Shown: piece by piece, positions 10,180 to 20,004 of the stretch
Layout: each line of letters starts with the position of its first letter
Numbering within the stretch: the stretch's first letter is position 1
From: Aeromonas finlandensis
Lineage (GTDB): Bacteria; Pseudomonadota; Gammaproteobacteria; Enterobacterales; Aeromonadaceae
Assembly: GCF_000764645.1 (NCBI RefSeq)
Contig: NZ_JRGK01000286.1
Span: 124,001-188,000 of the forward strand
DNA: 64,000 nt
Direction of reading: 5' to 3'
Made by a program: the position numbers and the translations under genes
Notes under the pieces: model-generated
Database searches by the model: none
Seen by the model: only the letters and a program-made list of their open reading frames with translations
Told to the model about the DNA's origin: nothing

Positions 10180-11145
10180 TTATTCATCTTCCGGCTCATC
10201 CGGGTCACGCTTGGCCCTCGGGTGAGCGCTGTCGTAGACCTTGGCCAGATGCTGGAAGTCGAGGTGGGTGTAGATCTGGGTAGTTGAAAGGTCGGCATGG
10301 CCCAGCAGCTCCTGCACCGCCCGCAGATCGCCGGAGGACTCCAGCATGTGGGTAGCAAAGCTGTGGCGCAGCTTGTGGGGATGGACATGGGCATTGAGCG
10401 CCTGCTTGTTGCCCCAACCATCGAGGCGAGCCTGCACCGAGCGGGCCGACAGCCGCTGCTTGCGACTGGAGACAAACAGCGCTTCACTCTCGTCCCCGGC
10501 CAGCAGCGGGCGTACCTTGAGCCACTTCTGCAGCCACTCGACCGCCATCCGGCCGATGGGCAACACCCGCTCCCGCGAGCCCTTGCCGGTCACCTTGAGC
10601 TGGCGATCGTCCAGCTTCAGGTCCACCAGATTGATCCCCACCAACTCGGCGAGACGCAGTCCCGACGAATACATCAGCTCCATGATGGCGCGATCCCGCA
10701 CCGCCAGTGGATCCTGCTCGTCGGTGATGTTGAGCAGTTGGTACATCTCGTCCACATCGAGGTTTTTCGGCAGCGGCCGCCCCTGTTTGGGGGTGACAAT
10801 GCCGCGGGCCGGATTGGCGGTCAACCGCCCTTGCCGTACCTGCCAGTCGCAGAAGCTGCGCAGCGCAGAGACCTTGGTGGCCAACGATCGGGGCGCCAGT
10901 CCCCCTTTGTGCATCCGGGTCACCAGAGTGCGCACCTGGCTCGCCTCGAGCTGGCCCCAGTCAGCCAGACCCAAGGCCACCAGCTCGGCGGTCATCGCCT
11001 CCAGATGGGCTTGATAGTTATTGCGGGTATGAGGGCTGAGCTGACGCTCGACCCTCAGGTATTCGATAAAAGCCGCCAGCTCATCTGCCAGTGCAGCGGG
11101 CAGTGGCGGCGCGACGACGGGAGCCTTGGCGGGCGCCCTAGCCAT
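10180..11145 (-). CDS. xerC: XerC, site-specific tyrosine recombinase
   Basis: With XerD it resolves chromosome dimers at dif during cell division. The product is 321 aa, slightly longer than E. coli XerC (298) because of an Ala/Pro-rich N-terminal extension. The SAM-like core-binding domain ([15 protein letters not shown]) and catalytic domain are visible. The active-site residues lie in [11 protein letters not shown] (first Arg), [12 protein letters not shown] (His-x-x-Arg), [16 protein letters not shown] (His and nucleophilic Tyr). Its start overlaps the end of the DUF484 gene by 8 nt. Confidence 0.96.
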   Translation of the reverse strand: MARAPAKAPVVAPPLPAALADELAAFIEYLRVERQLSPHTRNNYQAHLEAMTAELVALGLADWGQLEASQVRTLVTRMHKGGLAPRSLATKVSALRSFCDWQVRQGRLTANPARGIVTPKQGRPLPKNLDVDEMYQLLNITDEQDPLAVRDRAIMELMYSSGLRLAELVGINLVDLKLDDRQLKVTGKGSRERVLPIGRMAVEWLQKWLKVRPLLAGDESEALFVSSRKQRLSARSVQARLDGWGNKQALNAHVHPHKLRHSFATHMLESSGDLRAVQELLGHADLSTTQIYTHLDFQHLAKVYDSAHPRAKRDPDEPEDE

Positions 11146-11818
11146 GAGTCAGCTCGGGCAGACGCAGTTGCAGCAAGCGCCCCAGTTGGCCCAGCAACAG
11201 GGTGTCGTTGTGGGGGGAGAAGTGGCTGGGATCCGAGCTGGCAAAGGCCAGCACACCGAGATCGCCGATCCGCATCAGGGCGACCGAGTTGACCAGCACA
11301 TCGTGGCCAAACAGCGCCTGCTTCTCGCTCTGGTTCAGGCGACCAAAGTAATAATCCTGCCCCGGCAGACGCTGACCCAGCAGGGATTCCAGCTGCTTGC
11401 CCTGCGCCAGAAAGCGCTGCTCGGGCCCGCTCAGGGCAAACTTCTTGGGATTGAGCCAGAGCCGCAGCCCGGTCAGGCGCAGCCGCTGGACAAAGGCTTT
11501 GCCCATCACGGCACTCACCTCGAACAGGGTCTGGCAACCGTACAGCTCGCCGTAGAGGTCGGCATAGACCCGGAAGATCCGCTCATTCTCGCTGGCGATC
11601 CCCATCAACTCGGTGATCTCCTGCTCCAGCTGTTCGATCCGCTCACGCTGACGCTCCAGCTGGCGCTCTACCAACGAGACCGACCCTTTGCGTTCATGGG
11701 GAATGCGGATCCGGTCCAGCACGGCGGCATGGCGTTGGAAAAACTCGGGATAACGGGCCAGGTACTCCAGCACAGTGGCTTCATCCACCGTTTGCTCCTG
11801 CCGTTTGAGTTCGCTCAT
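11138..11818 (-). CDS. DUF484 family protein
   Basis: A 226-aa protein of the DUF484 family, which sits between dapF and xerC in many gammaproteobacteria. It has an N-terminal helical region with [19 protein letters not shown], a coiled-coil-like [17 protein letters not shown], and a GAF-like C-terminal domain ([23 protein letters not shown]). The function is not established; a ligand- or nucleotide-sensing role is only inferred from the fold. It overlaps xerC. Confidence 0.88.
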   Translation of the reverse strand: MSELKRQEQTVDEATVLEYLARYPEFFQRHAAVLDRIRIPHERKGSVSLVERQLERQRERIEQLEQEITELMGIASENERIFRVYADLYGELYGCQTLFEVSAVMGKAFVQRLRLTGLRLWLNPKKFALSGPEQRFLAQGKQLESLLGQRLPGQDYYFGRLNQSEKQALFGHDVLVNSVALMRIGDLGVLAFASSDPSHFSPHNDTLLLGQLGRLLQLRLPELTHG

Positions 11819-11842
11819 AAATTGATTGATCCATCAGAGAAA

Positions 11843-11893
11843 TGGGGCTCGCAGCCCCGACATCATGGGTAAAGGGGGCCTGCGCCCCCCATA
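11843..11893. other. Two hairpins between dapF and the DUF484 gene
   Basis: The 92-nt gap holds GGGGCT / AGCCCC (11843-11857) and GGGGGC / GCCCCC (about 11874-11890). Neither is followed by a clear T-run on the minus strand, so they may be processing or attenuation structures and not full terminators. Confidence 0.45.
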
Positions 11894-11910
11894 CCTGAAC
11901 CTTTATCCGG

Positions 11911-12741
11911 CTAAACCTCTATCTGGCCGTCAAACACATGCTCGGCGGGGCCCGTCATATAGACTGGCTGACCCGGCCCCTTCCAGGCGATGGTCAGCTG
12001 GCCGCCCGGCAGGCTGACGGTGACCCGCTCCTTGAGCTTGCCCTGACTGATGCCAATCACCGCAGCCGCACAGGCGCCGGTGCCACAAGCCAGGGTCTCG
12101 CCACAGCCCCGCTCGAATACTCGCAGCTTGATCTCGGTGGCGTTGACCATCTCCATGAAACCGACGTTGACCCGCTCGGGAAAGCGCTCGTTGCGCTCCA
12201 TAATGGCACCCAGCGTCTCGACCGGCGCATCGGCGACCGAAGGCACCTCGATGACGCAGTGGGGATTACCCATGGAGACCACGCCACACATCACGGTGTG
12301 CTCTTGTGCCCGCAACAGATAGGTTTTCTCTGCCTTCTGGGCCCGGAACGGGATCTTGCCCGGCTCAAACTGGGGAACCCCCATATTGACCGTGACCTGA
12401 TTCTCCCCCTCCAGTTGCAACACGATGCGACCCCGGGCGGTGCTGACCGCGATGCGATCCCGGTTGATCAACCCCTTGAGGCGCACGAAACGGGCAAAAC
12501 AGCGGGCGCCGTTGCCGCACTGCTCCACCTCGCTGCCATCGGCATTGAAAATGCGATAGTGAAAGTCGAGTTCAGGGTCATAGGGCGGCTCCACCAGCAG
12601 CAGCTGGTCAAAACCGATCCCGAAGTGGCGATCTGCCAGCTTCTTGATGACGTCATTGCTGAAAAATACCTTCTGGGTGACGCCATCCACCACCATGAAG
12701 TCGTTGCCCAAGCCATGCATCTTGGAAAAATCTATCAACAT
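11911..12741 (-). CDS. dapF: DapF, diaminopimelate epimerase
   Basis: Converts LL- to meso-diaminopimelate for lysine and peptidoglycan synthesis. The product is 276 aa, standard length. The N-terminus [19 protein letters not shown] is typical. The two catalytic cysteines are visible in [12 protein letters not shown] (about residue 75) and [14 protein letters not shown] (about 219), with GNPHCV between them. It lies downstream of lysA on the same strand, so two lysine/DAP-pathway steps are clustered. Its first 16 or so codons and upstream region are partly duplicated just upstream. Confidence 0.96.
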   Translation of the reverse strand: MLIDFSKMHGLGNDFMVVDGVTQKVFFSNDVIKKLADRHFGIGFDQLLLVEPPYDPELDFHYRIFNADGSEVEQCGNGARCFARFVRLKGLINRDRIAVSTARGRIVLQLEGENQVTVNMGVPQFEPGKIPFRAQKAEKTYLLRAQEHTVMCGVVSMGNPHCVIEVPSVADAPVETLGAIMERNERFPERVNVGFMEMVNATEIKLRVFERGCGETLACGTGACAAAVIGISQGKLKERVTVSLPGGQLTIAWKGPGQPVYMTGPAEHVFDGQIEV

Positions 12742-12920
12742 CGTGCATTCCTGTGCTGTTAGGGCTGTAAAAATTCACCGACCCAAGGGTCGTCAAGCGC
12801 CATGAAGTCGTTGTCCAAAGCCCCATGCATCCTGGAGCAATCTATCCACATCATGCATTCCTGTGCTGTTAGGGCTGTAAATACTCACCGTCAAGCGTTA
12901 TGAAATCATTGTCCCAAACT
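12693..12920. repeat. Imperfect tandem repeats derived from the dapF head
   Basis: Three diverged copies of a unit of about 98-107 bp: copy A (12693-12780) is the true dapF start plus upstream DNA, copy B is 12800-12890, and a partial copy C is 12891-12920 ending at the lysA stop. A and B share the 30-bp block around GCATTCCTGTGCTGTTAGGG almost without change. B carries 9 extra bases relative to C. Confidence 0.85.
12759..12854 (-). pseudogene. 31-codon relic of the dapF N-terminus
   Basis: An open frame inside repeat copy B starts MMWIDCSRMHGALDNDFM, an evident derivative of the DapF start [16 protein letters not shown], and runs on to LQP-stop 18 nt upstream of the real dapF ATG. It probably has no enzymatic role; a leader-peptide effect on dapF translation is possible but only inferred. 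Confidence 0.55.
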
Positions 12921-12926
12921 GCGCCA

Positions 12927-14177
12927 TCAGGGCAGCAGGTGCTCACCGCGCCAGAGATCGGCCAACTGCTCACGCTCGCGGATCAGGTGCGACTCGGCAC
13001 CATCCACCAGCACTTCGGCAGCACGGGGACGGGTGTTGTAGTTGGATGACATGGTAAAGCCATAGGCACCGGCCGAGCGCACTGCCAGCAGGGAGCCCTC
13101 GGCAATGGCCAGGGCGCGCTCCTTGCCGAGGAAGTCGCCGGTCTCGCACACCGGGCCCACCACGTCATAGAGCGCGGGTGCATGACCGGCACGGCTATCC
13201 ACCTCGATGATGTTCATCCAGGCGCCGTAGAGCGAGGGGCGCAGCATGTCATTCATGCCAGCATCGATCAGCGCAAAGTTGCGGGTCTCGCCCGGTTTCA
13301 GGTACTCGACCCGGGTCAGCAGCACACCGGCATTGGCGACGATAGCGCGGCCCGGCTCGAACAGCAGGGTCAGATCCCGACCCGCCAGCTTCTGCTTGAG
13401 CGCTTCGGCGTATTCGGTGGGATGGGGTGGCTGCTCGGCGCCATAGTTGACCCCGAGGCCGCCGCCCACGTCCAGATGGTGGATATGAATGCCTTCCGCA
13501 GCCAGCCCGTCGATGAGCCGCAGCAGCTTGTCTGCCGCTTCCATAAAGGGATTCAATTCAGTGAGTTGCGAGCCGATATGGCAATCCACCCCGACGATCT
13601 CGATGTTCGCCATCGCCGCCGCCTTGCGATAGATGGCAGGCGCCAGCTCAATGGGAATGCCGAACTTGTTCTGCTTGAGGCCAGTGGAGATATAGGGGTG
13701 AGTACCGGCATCGATATCCGGATTGACCCGCACCGAGACACGGGCCTTCTTGCCCATGCTGCCCGCCACCCGATTGAGGCGCTCCAGCTCGGCTTCCGAC
13801 TCCAGATTGAAACAGAGGATCTCTTTATCCAGCGCGAGGCGCATCTCAGCCTCACTCTTGGCCACTCCGGAGAAGACCACTTTGCCCGGATCACCGCCCG
13901 CCGCCAGCACCCGCGACAGCTCGCCACCGGAGACGATATCGAACCCTGACCCCAGACGGGCCAGCAGGTTGAGCAGCGCCAGGTTGGAGTTGGCCTTCAC
14001 CGCATAGCAGATCAGATGGGGAATATCGCCCGCCGCCTTGTCGAAGGCGTGCCAGTGGCGCTCGAGGGTCGCACGGGAGTAGACGTAAAGCGGGGTACCG
14101 TACTGCTCGGCAAGCTGTTGCAGCGAGGTTTGCTCGGCCTGAAGCTGGCCGTCGGCGTCGTAGTTAAAGTGATCCAA
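12927..14177 (-). CDS. lysA: LysA, diaminopimelate decarboxylase
   Basis: PLP enzyme that makes lysine from meso-DAP. The product is 416 aa, the usual size. The PLP-lysine motif is in CYAVKANSNLALL (about residue 60), the glycine-rich phosphate loop in HHLDVGGGLGVNYG, the EPGRAIVANAG segment and the catalytic PVCETGDFLG near residue 340. It is the second gene of the minus-strand run after lptM. E. coli has lptM directly before dapF, so lysA is an insertion relative to that order. Confidence 0.96.
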   Translation of the reverse strand: MDHFNYDADGQLQAEQTSLQQLAEQYGTPLYVYSRATLERHWHAFDKAAGDIPHLICYAVKANSNLALLNLLARLGSGFDIVSGGELSRVLAAGGDPGKVVFSGVAKSEAEMRLALDKEILCFNLESEAELERLNRVAGSMGKKARVSVRVNPDIDAGTHPYISTGLKQNKFGIPIELAPAIYRKAAAMANIEIVGVDCHIGSQLTELNPFMEAADKLLRLIDGLAAEGIHIHHLDVGGGLGVNYGAEQPPHPTEYAEALKQKLAGRDLTLLFEPGRAIVANAGVLLTRVEYLKPGETRNFALIDAGMNDMLRPSLYGAWMNIIEVDSRAGHAPALYDVVGPVCETGDFLGKERALAIAEGSLLAVRSAGAYGFTMSSNYNTRPRAAEVLVDGAESHLIREREQLADLWRGEHLLP

Positions 14178-14209
14178 GGGGGCGGTTCCTTCCTAGAATG
14201 GGTGCGACA

Positions 14210-14386
14210 TTAGTGCGGCGCGGCCTCGGTGGCAGCCTCGGAGGTCGCAGGCGGTGCTGCTTGCGGTGTACTCTGGCTCTGTGGCTGCTCGGGGGGCGGC
14301 ATATAGAGCGGCCCCTTCAGACCGCACGCGGCCAACCCGAGGGACAGAAGAGTGGCAAGCAGACACTTGGTGAACTGGGTGATCAT
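14210..14386 (-). CDS. lptM: LptM (YifL), small LPS-assembly lipoprotein
   Basis: A 58-aa lipoprotein with signal peptide MITQFTKCLLATLLSLGLAA and lipidated Cys21 followed by GLKGPLYMPP, the LptM signature. In E. coli, LptM binds the LptDE translocon and promotes correct LptD disulfide formation. The C-terminal half is low complexity, rich in Gln, Ser, Pro and Ala. It sits between cyaY (divergent) and lysA, the conserved place for yifL. Confidence 0.9.
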   Translation of the reverse strand: MITQFTKCLLATLLSLGLAACGLKGPLYMPPPEQPQSQSTPQAAPPATSEAATEAAPH

Positions 14387-14459
14387 AATGGTTCGCTGCG
14401 AAAAAATTTTTGGCCCTCTATAATCGCACTCACATTGTTAAAAGCAACAGGATAAACCG

Positions 14460-14774
14460 ATGAAGGATCACGAGTATCACGCCCTGACCGACGCCTTTTT
14501 CCAATATGTGGAAGACACCCTCGACGAGGGGTATCCGGATATCGACTGCGAACGCAACGGCGGCGTATTGACCCTCTCTTTCGAGAACAAGACCAAGGTC
14601 ATCATCAACAAGCAGGAGCCACTGCACCAGATTTGGGTCGCCACCCGCGAGAACGGCTTCCACTTCGAACTGCAGGATGAAACCTGGGTCGACAACCGCT
14701 TCGGCCACGAGCTCAAGGCGCTGCTGAGCAAGTCCTGCTCCGCCCAGGCTGGCGAAGAGGTGGTGTTTCCATGA
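14460..14774 (+). CDS. cyaY: CyaY, bacterial frataxin
   Basis: Iron-binding regulator of the IscS Fe-S assembly machinery. The product is 104 aa (E. coli 106). The acidic first helix (ALTDAFFQYVEDTLDE) and the conserved beta strands with CERNGGVLTLSFENKTKVIINKQEP and QIWVATRENGFHF are visible. It diverges from lptM and its stop overlaps the next gene as ATGA. Confidence 0.95.
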   Translation: MKDHEYHALTDAFFQYVEDTLDEGYPDIDCERNGGVLTLSFENKTKVIINKQEPLHQIWVATRENGFHFELQDETWVDNRFGHELKALLSKSCSAQAGEEVVFP

Positions 14775-15424
14775 TCGACCTGCACCCGCAGGGCGCCCGT
14801 CATGCGGTGATCTGGCTGCACGGACTGGGTGATTCCGGCGCCGGTCTCGCCCCGCTGGTGGAGGCGCTGGACCTGCCCGCCGAGCTACCGGTGCGTCACC
14901 TGCTGCCGGATGCCCCCGAGCGCCCCATCACCATCAACATGGGCTACAAGATGCGCGGCTGGTACGACATCAAGAGCTTCGAGGATCCCGCCGAGCGGGC
15001 CGTGGAGTCCCATGTCCGGGAATCGGCCGACCAGATTGCCGCCCTGCTCGATCAGCTGGTGGCCGACGGGTTTGCCCCCGAGCATATCGTGCTGGCGGGC
15101 TTCTCCCAGGGCGGGGTGATTGCCTCCTTCACCGCCCTGCGCTATCAAGCGAAGCTGGCTGGCCTGCTCTGCATGTCTACCTATCTGGCCGCCCCCGATG
15201 CGCTGCTCGGCGAGATGAGCGAGGCTGCTCGCACTCTGCCTATCTGCTACATGCACGGTATCTATGACGATGTGGTGAGCCTGTCGCTGGGTTGGGATGC
15301 CAAGAACCGGCTGGAAAGCGCCGGTCTCGCCCCCGAGTGGCACGAGTACCCGATGCGCCACGAGATCTGCCGTCCGCAGCTCGGTGATATTCGCCGCTGG
15401 CTGCTGGCCCGTCTCGGCGCCTGA
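14771..15424 (+). CDS. Alpha/beta-hydrolase, phospholipase/carboxylesterase family
   Basis: A 217-aa cytoplasmic serine hydrolase of the LysoPLA / APT1 / EstB type. WLHGLGDSGAG provides the oxyanion region, GFSQGG (Ser about residue 113) the nucleophile, and HGIYDDVV and YPMRHEIC the Asp and His. The family acts on short-chain esters or lysophospholipids; the natural substrate is unknown. Its start overlaps the cyaY stop by four bases, implying coupling. Confidence 0.9.
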   Translation: MIDLHPQGARHAVIWLHGLGDSGAGLAPLVEALDLPAELPVRHLLPDAPERPITINMGYKMRGWYDIKSFEDPAERAVESHVRESADQIAALLDQLVADGFAPEHIVLAGFSQGGVIASFTALRYQAKLAGLLCMSTYLAAPDALLGEMSEAARTLPICYMHGIYDDVVSLSLGWDAKNRLESAGLAPEWHEYPMRHEICRPQLGDIRRWLLARLGA

Positions 15425-15440
15425 GCTACCCCGATAAAGC

Positions 15441-15470
15441 AAACGGCCTGCATCTGCAGGCCGTTTTTTA
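15441..15470. terminator. Bidirectional terminator between esterase and cyaA
   Basis: Stem AAACGGCCTGCA / TGCAGGCCGTTT is followed by T's; it serves the plus-strand esterase and may serve convergent cyaA. Confidence 0.9.
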
Positions 15471-15490
15471 TGGCAATGCCAACTGGCGGG

Positions 15491-18010
15491 TCAGCCCACT
15501 TCCCGGGTGGGCGGCGCCTGTTCGCGCAGGCCCCCCTGACTGCGATAGGGGATCACCGCCAAGTCGCCACCCTGCTGCACTATCTCGTAGTACTGGGGCA
15601 GGTTGAAGTTGATGAACTGGCCATCATCGCTGAAACGCTCGTGATTGGAGGTGTAGAAACGGTTGACCCCCGCCACCAGCTCATCCTTGTTGCCGGCGAA
15701 GTGCTGGTAGATCTCCACCCGGTTCGCCTCATCGAGGATGTAGATGTTGGTGCCCGCATCCCGGGTATCGAAGAAGAACTGCACCAATCCCTCGCTGGCG
15801 TAGGCATCGACGATGCTCGGCAGATGCTGGCTGTGGGTCTTGTCGAGCCGCAGCGGCAGGTGATCCAGCTTGTTGTGGGAGATGTGACGGTAAAAATCGA
15901 TGGCGTTTTCCAGCTTCTTCACCGACACCCCGCGTCGTTCGAAGAAGATGCCGTACTTCTCGCGGCCGAGCGCCATGGTCTTGACCAGCTGCTGCTTGTC
16001 GCGGGCAAGGCGCAGGTCGATACACTCCGCCACCAGGCTCTGGAAACGGGAGCGCACCAGGGAACGGAAGTGCTGGCTGTAGCAAAACACCTCGATCATC
16101 TCGGGGGCGGCGGCATCCTGATGCATCTTGCCAAGGATGGTGGTGAGGGCATCGACCACCGCTTCATCCCCCTGGAAGTGCAGGGTGCGGATCTCGCTCC
16201 AGGAGTTGCGATAGACCAGATCCACCGAGCCCACCAGACACTCCTGATTGCGACCAAATGAGAAGACATCCACTGTGTTGGCGTCAAATTCGATCACCTG
16301 ACCGACCCAGTGACTGGTCGGATCCATCTCCAGATTGAGGAAAATGGAGAGCTGACGGATCTCGCACGGGCGGCTGAGGGCCAGGTTGGTAGCCAGCGGG
16401 TACTTCTCGGGGAAGCAGCCGGAGAGATCACGGCAGAACTGGTGCAGATTGTCGATGTGCAGATCCGAGCCCTGATTGAACAGGTGCACCCGCGACTGGG
16501 GCGTCAGCAGATCGTTGAAGTAGGCCCAGGAGACCAGCTTGCTGATGTAACCGTTGAACTCGAGCGGCGCGCGGCCAATGATGTCCACTGGCTCCAGTGA
16601 ATGTTTGTAGAGATACCAGCCAGCACGGTTGAGGCGACCGTGGGGCACCTGCACGAAGCTGAGATCCGGCTCGCTGAGGTCCGGCGCAATCTTGAGGTTG
16701 ATGCGCTGCACCTTGCCCGGCAGGCTTTCAAACGCGGCATAAAGCTTGCGCGACAGAATGCCGATATCTTCCGGGTTGATCGACTCGCTTATGTTGTTGC
16801 GACGGGCGAACTGGATCAGGTTGCGGTAGCTCTGCATCAGGGCTTCCAGCAGCTCGGCGTGGGCGATCTTCACCTCTTCGATCTTCCACTCATGGCGATG
16901 ATCGAGTTGATAAAGCTTCTCCTGACTCCAACCCCAGTAGGAGACCAGCTGGCTCATCTGCTCGCGACGCCACTCGGGGGAGTGATCATCCTTGGGATGG
17001 CTGAGACCGTCGCACACCTTGAGGTAGAAGCAGCGACGCACCAGATCGAGCCGCACCATGTCGCCGATGGACTTGAGGTAGTTGGTCACCTTGTCCAGCA
17101 TCAGGCAGTAGTTGTCGAGCCGGTAGTGCATCCCGTCATTGTGCTGGAACCAGTCGCGACCAATCATCGACAGCAGACGGGTATTGGGATACTCGTGAGA
17201 GTAAGCCTCCATCAGCACCGACTTGAGCACCGCCTTGTAGGGGGAGTCGATCCCCTTGTAGAGCTGCCACAGGGCTGAGCCGAAATACTCTTCCGCCGGA
17301 ATGCGGTCAAAACTGCCCAGATCGAGCCAGTCTTCCTGCTTGAGCTTGCCGCTCTCGAACAGCTCGTTCACATAGTTGTCGTAACGTTCGTCACACTCGA
17401 TGGGCACCAGATACCAGATCAAGCGTTTGCCCGCGATATGCATGGCACTGCGGTAGAACTCGTCGAGCAGCAGCAGGTGCTGGGCACTGCCGCAGCTCTC
17501 TCCCTGCATCTGGGCATCGTTGGTCTGGCGGAACTTGTCTTCGGGGATCAGGAAGAAGTTGAGATCGACCCCGCGCTGTTCGGCCCACTTGGAGAGCTGC
17601 TGGCACTTCTGCTCCAGCAGATCGAGCCGCTCCTGCGACAAACCGGCTACGTGACAGACCCAGATATCGAGATCCGAGTGACAGCACTGGCCAATGGAGG
17701 AGGTGCTGCCCATGGAGTAGAGCCCCTGAATGGCTCGGTCATGGGTTGTCAGACCATTCAGACAGTTGGCGTTGCGACAGAGGTCATCGATAAAGGCTTG
17801 CTGCTCTGCGGTAGCGCTGAAGCTCCAGATGCCATGAGGGACATCACCGGAGACATAGCCAGGCAGCAGGGGATGATTGAAGTGCAGCATGACAGGCAGC
17901 AGTTGAAATACCTGCTGCCCATAGCGACTCATGAGGCCTAACGCCCGTTGCGTCTTGAGACGGGTAACCTCGTCATAACGCGCAACCAGCGTATCGATGT
18001 GTTCCTGCAA
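15491..18010 (-). CDS. cyaA: CyaA, class I adenylate cyclase
   Basis: Makes cAMP for CRP-dependent regulation. The product is about 839 aa. The N-terminal catalytic half has [19 protein letters not shown], the nucleotidyl-transferase signature [11 protein letters not shown] and [11 protein letters not shown]; the C-terminal half is the glucose-responsive regulatory part. The frame runs to a GTG at 18025, but I choose the TTG at 18010. From that codon the protein aligns residue for residue with the E. coli start (also UUG), and an AGG lies at the right distance. Start choice is inferred. Confidence 0.94.
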   Translation of the reverse strand: MQEHIDTLVARYDEVTRLKTQRALGLMSRYGQQVFQLLPVMLHFNHPLLPGYVSGDVPHGIWSFSATAEQQAFIDDLCRNANCLNGLTTHDRAIQGLYSMGSTSSIGQCCHSDLDIWVCHVAGLSQERLDLLEQKCQQLSKWAEQRGVDLNFFLIPEDKFRQTNDAQMQGESCGSAQHLLLLDEFYRSAMHIAGKRLIWYLVPIECDERYDNYVNELFESGKLKQEDWLDLGSFDRIPAEEYFGSALWQLYKGIDSPYKAVLKSVLMEAYSHEYPNTRLLSMIGRDWFQHNDGMHYRLDNYCLMLDKVTNYLKSIGDMVRLDLVRRCFYLKVCDGLSHPKDDHSPEWRREQMSQLVSYWGWSQEKLYQLDHRHEWKIEEVKIAHAELLEALMQSYRNLIQFARRNNISESINPEDIGILSRKLYAAFESLPGKVQRINLKIAPDLSEPDLSFVQVPHGRLNRAGWYLYKHSLEPVDIIGRAPLEFNGYISKLVSWAYFNDLLTPQSRVHLFNQGSDLHIDNLHQFCRDLSGCFPEKYPLATNLALSRPCEIRQLSIFLNLEMDPTSHWVGQVIEFDANTVDVFSFGRNQECLVGSVDLVYRNSWSEIRTLHFQGDEAVVDALTTILGKMHQDAAAPEMIEVFCYSQHFRSLVRSRFQSLVAECIDLRLARDKQQLVKTMALGREKYGIFFERRGVSVKKLENAIDFYRHISHNKLDHLPLRLDKTHSQHLPSIVDAYASEGLVQFFFDTRDAGTNIYILDEANRVEIYQHFAGNKDELVAGVNRFYTSNHERFSDDGQFINFNLPQYYEIVQQGGDLAVIPYRSQGGLREQAPPTREVG

Positions 18011-18068
18011 TGCCCTGCCTATCACCTAAGTGAAAATGACGCACCAAAAGGGGGATACGTCAAAAAAG

Positions 18069-18084
18069 TGTGATCATGTTAACA
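18069..18084. promoter_or_regulatory. Candidate CRP-binding site upstream of cyaA
   Basis: TGTGA-N6-TAACA matches the TGTGA-N6-TCACA consensus in nine of ten defined positions and lies about 59 nt upstream of the proposed cyaA start. In enterobacteria CRP represses cyaA, so feedback control is plausible. Confidence 0.5.
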
Positions 18085-18223
18085 ATGCAAACAGCGGTGG
18101 TAAACAAGCCTTCTGCTAATCACCAGATTATTTCTGGCATGATCACAAAAAGTATCAGAGGAAATCGTTAAATTCCAATATATTCAATGAATTAATCTCA
18201 TTAATTCACTTGAAATCACTTAA

Positions 18224-18238
18224 TGAAAATCATTTTCA
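18224..18238. promoter_or_regulatory. Candidate Fur box upstream of hemC
   Basis: TGAAAATCATTTTCA is a perfect 7-1-7 palindrome and differs from the TGATAATNATTATCA consensus at two positions. It is centred about 113 nt upstream of the hemC start. Confidence 0.55.
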
Positions 18239-18343
18239 GCGTACAACTTTGAGCTTGGCCCCGCTTTTGCGGGCTCCGCCATGAAAGCCCGGGCAAAGGA
18301 TGGTAATATCGATTTCCTTCTAAAAATGAAACAACTGATTGAT

Positions 18344-19273
18344 ATGGCAGCCAGAACCCTGAAAATTGCCACTCGCAAGAGCCCACTGGCCCTGTGGCAG
18401 GCCAACTTTGTCAAAGACCGGCTCGAAGCCCTGCACCCGCAGTTGCAGGTCGAACTGGTACCCATGAGCACTCAGGGTGACAAGATCCTCGATACCCCGC
18501 TGGCCAAGGTCGGTGGCAAGGGGTTGTTCGTCAAGGAGCTGGAGACCGCCATGCTGGAAGGACGGGCCGACATCGCCGTTCACTCCATGAAAGATGTGCC
18601 GGTGGAGTTCCCCGAGGGGCTCGGTCTGCACACCATCTGCGAGCGGGAAGATCCCCGCGATGCCTTCGTTTCCAACCGTTTCAAGGCGATTGCCGAGCTG
18701 CCGCAAGGGGCCGTGGTCGGCACCTCCAGCCTGCGTCGCCAGTGCCAGCTGCGCGCCGCCCGCCCGGATCTGGTAATCCGCGACCTGCGTGGCAACGTCA
18801 ACACTCGCCTCGCCAAGCTGGATGCCGGTGAGTATGACGCCATCATCCTCGCCGCCGCCGGTCTGAAACGACTGGAGATGGCGCAGCGCATCACCGCCTT
18901 TATCGAGCCGGAGCAGAGCCTGCCAGCCAACGGCCAGGGTGCGGTCGGCATCGAATGCCGCCTCGACGATGTTGAGCTGCACGCCCTGCTGGCGCCGCTG
19001 GAGCACGCCGAGACCCGCGCCCGGGTACTGACCGAGCGCGCCATGAACCGCGCCCTGCAAGGGGGATGTCAGGTGCCTATCGGTGCCTACGCGCTGGTCG
19101 AGGGTGAGCAGATCTGGCTGCGCGGTCTGGTGGGCAGTCCCGATGGCACCCAGGTGATCCGCGACGAGATCCGCGGCTCGCTGGCCGATGGAGAGGCCCT
19201 CGGTGAGCAACTGGCCCAGCGCCTGCTGGCCTCCGGTGCCGACGAAATCCTGGCCGAGGTCTACCGCGTATGA
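18344..19273 (+). CDS. hemC: HemC, porphobilinogen deaminase
   Basis: Polymerises four porphobilinogens to hydroxymethylbilane. ATG 18344 ([19 protein letters not shown]) gives 309 aa and lines up with the E. coli N-terminus; upstream in-frame ATGs at 18281 and 18326 are less likely. The catalytic Asp lies in AVHSMKDVP, and the dipyrromethane-cofactor Cys in [11 protein letters not shown] near residue 242. Its stop overlaps hemD by four bases. A Fur-box-like palindrome lies upstream. Confidence 0.96.
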   Translation: MAARTLKIATRKSPLALWQANFVKDRLEALHPQLQVELVPMSTQGDKILDTPLAKVGGKGLFVKELETAMLEGRADIAVHSMKDVPVEFPEGLGLHTICEREDPRDAFVSNRFKAIAELPQGAVVGTSSLRRQCQLRAARPDLVIRDLRGNVNTRLAKLDAGEYDAIILAAAGLKRLEMAQRITAFIEPEQSLPANGQGAVGIECRLDDVELHALLAPLEHAETRARVLTERAMNRALQGGCQVPIGAYALVEGEQIWLRGLVGSPDGTQVIRDEIRGSLADGEALGEQLAQRLLASGADEILAEVYRV

Positions 19274-20004
19274 TCCCGCTGGTGGTGCGTCCGGCCGCTC
19301 AGGCCGCCGAGCTGGTGCAGTTGCTGCGCCAGCACGGCCATGCACCACTCTGCTGCCCGCTGCTGGAAACCGTGGCGGGCAGTGAACTCCCTCTCCTGCC
19401 CGACCTGCTGCACAGTGCCGACATCGTTATCGCGGTCAGTATCCATGCCGTTCATTTTGCACACGATTTTCTGTTGCAAACTGGTCAGACCTGGCCACAT
19501 ATTGGGTACTTTGCGGTGGGTCAGGCCAGCGCAGATGCGTTTGCCACCATCGGCATCACTGCAATCTGCCCAGATGACCCGCGTAGCGAAGGGCTGCTGG
19601 CCCTGCCCGCCCTGCAGCAGATGACAGGCAAACGGGTGCTGATCCTGCGTGGCAATGGCGGACGGGATCTCATCGCCAGCACGCTGGCCTCACGCGGTGC
19701 GCTGGTGCACTATTGTGCGGCCTATGAGCGCCACTACCCCGAGTTAGACGGGGACACATTGACCCACCACTGGCAGGCAGCGGGGCTGGACAGCCTGCTC
19801 ATTACCAGTGGTGAACTGCTGCAACGGCTGCTGGAGCTGGTTCCCGACCACCAGCGACCCTGGCTTTTTGACCGCCTGCTGGTGGTCCCCAGCCCGCGCG
19901 TGGCCGAGATGGCCAGCGCAGCGGGCTTTATCCATATCACGATTGCCCAAGGTGCATCCAACCAGGCCCTGACGGCCGCACTGGAACTGAGGAAGATGGA
20001 ATGA
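19270..20004 (+). CDS. hemD: HemD, uroporphyrinogen-III synthase
   Basis: Cyclises hydroxymethylbilane with D-ring inversion. The product is 244 aa. The family is weakly conserved, but [15 protein letters not shown] at the start, [16 protein letters not shown] in the middle and the late [15 protein letters not shown] are as expected. ATGA overlaps with both hemC (upstream) and hemX (downstream) indicate tight translational coupling. Confidence 0.93.
   Translation: MIPLVVRPAAQAAELVQLLRQHGHAPLCCPLLETVAGSELPLLPDLLHSADIVIAVSIHAVHFAHDFLLQTGQTWPHIGYFAVGQASADAFATIGITAICPDDPRSEGLLALPALQQMTGKRVLILRGNGGRDLIASTLASRGALVHYCAAYERHYPELDGDTLTHHWQAAGLDSLLITSGELLQRLLELVPDHQRPWLFDRLLVVPSPRVAEMASAAGFIHITIAQGASNQALTAALELRKME

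Larger units (their letters stand above)
18026..18343. other. Divergent cyaA-hemC control region
   Basis: 318 bases without a gene, AT-rich from about 18100 to 18240. It holds a CRP-site candidate near cyaA and a Fur-box candidate near hemC (listed separately), plus a small GC-rich dyad CCCGC / GCGGG at about 18261-18274. Confidence 0.7.

Noticed and set aside
18320-19348. 342-codon minus frame opposite hemC
   Set aside because: Shadow of hemC and the start of hemD.
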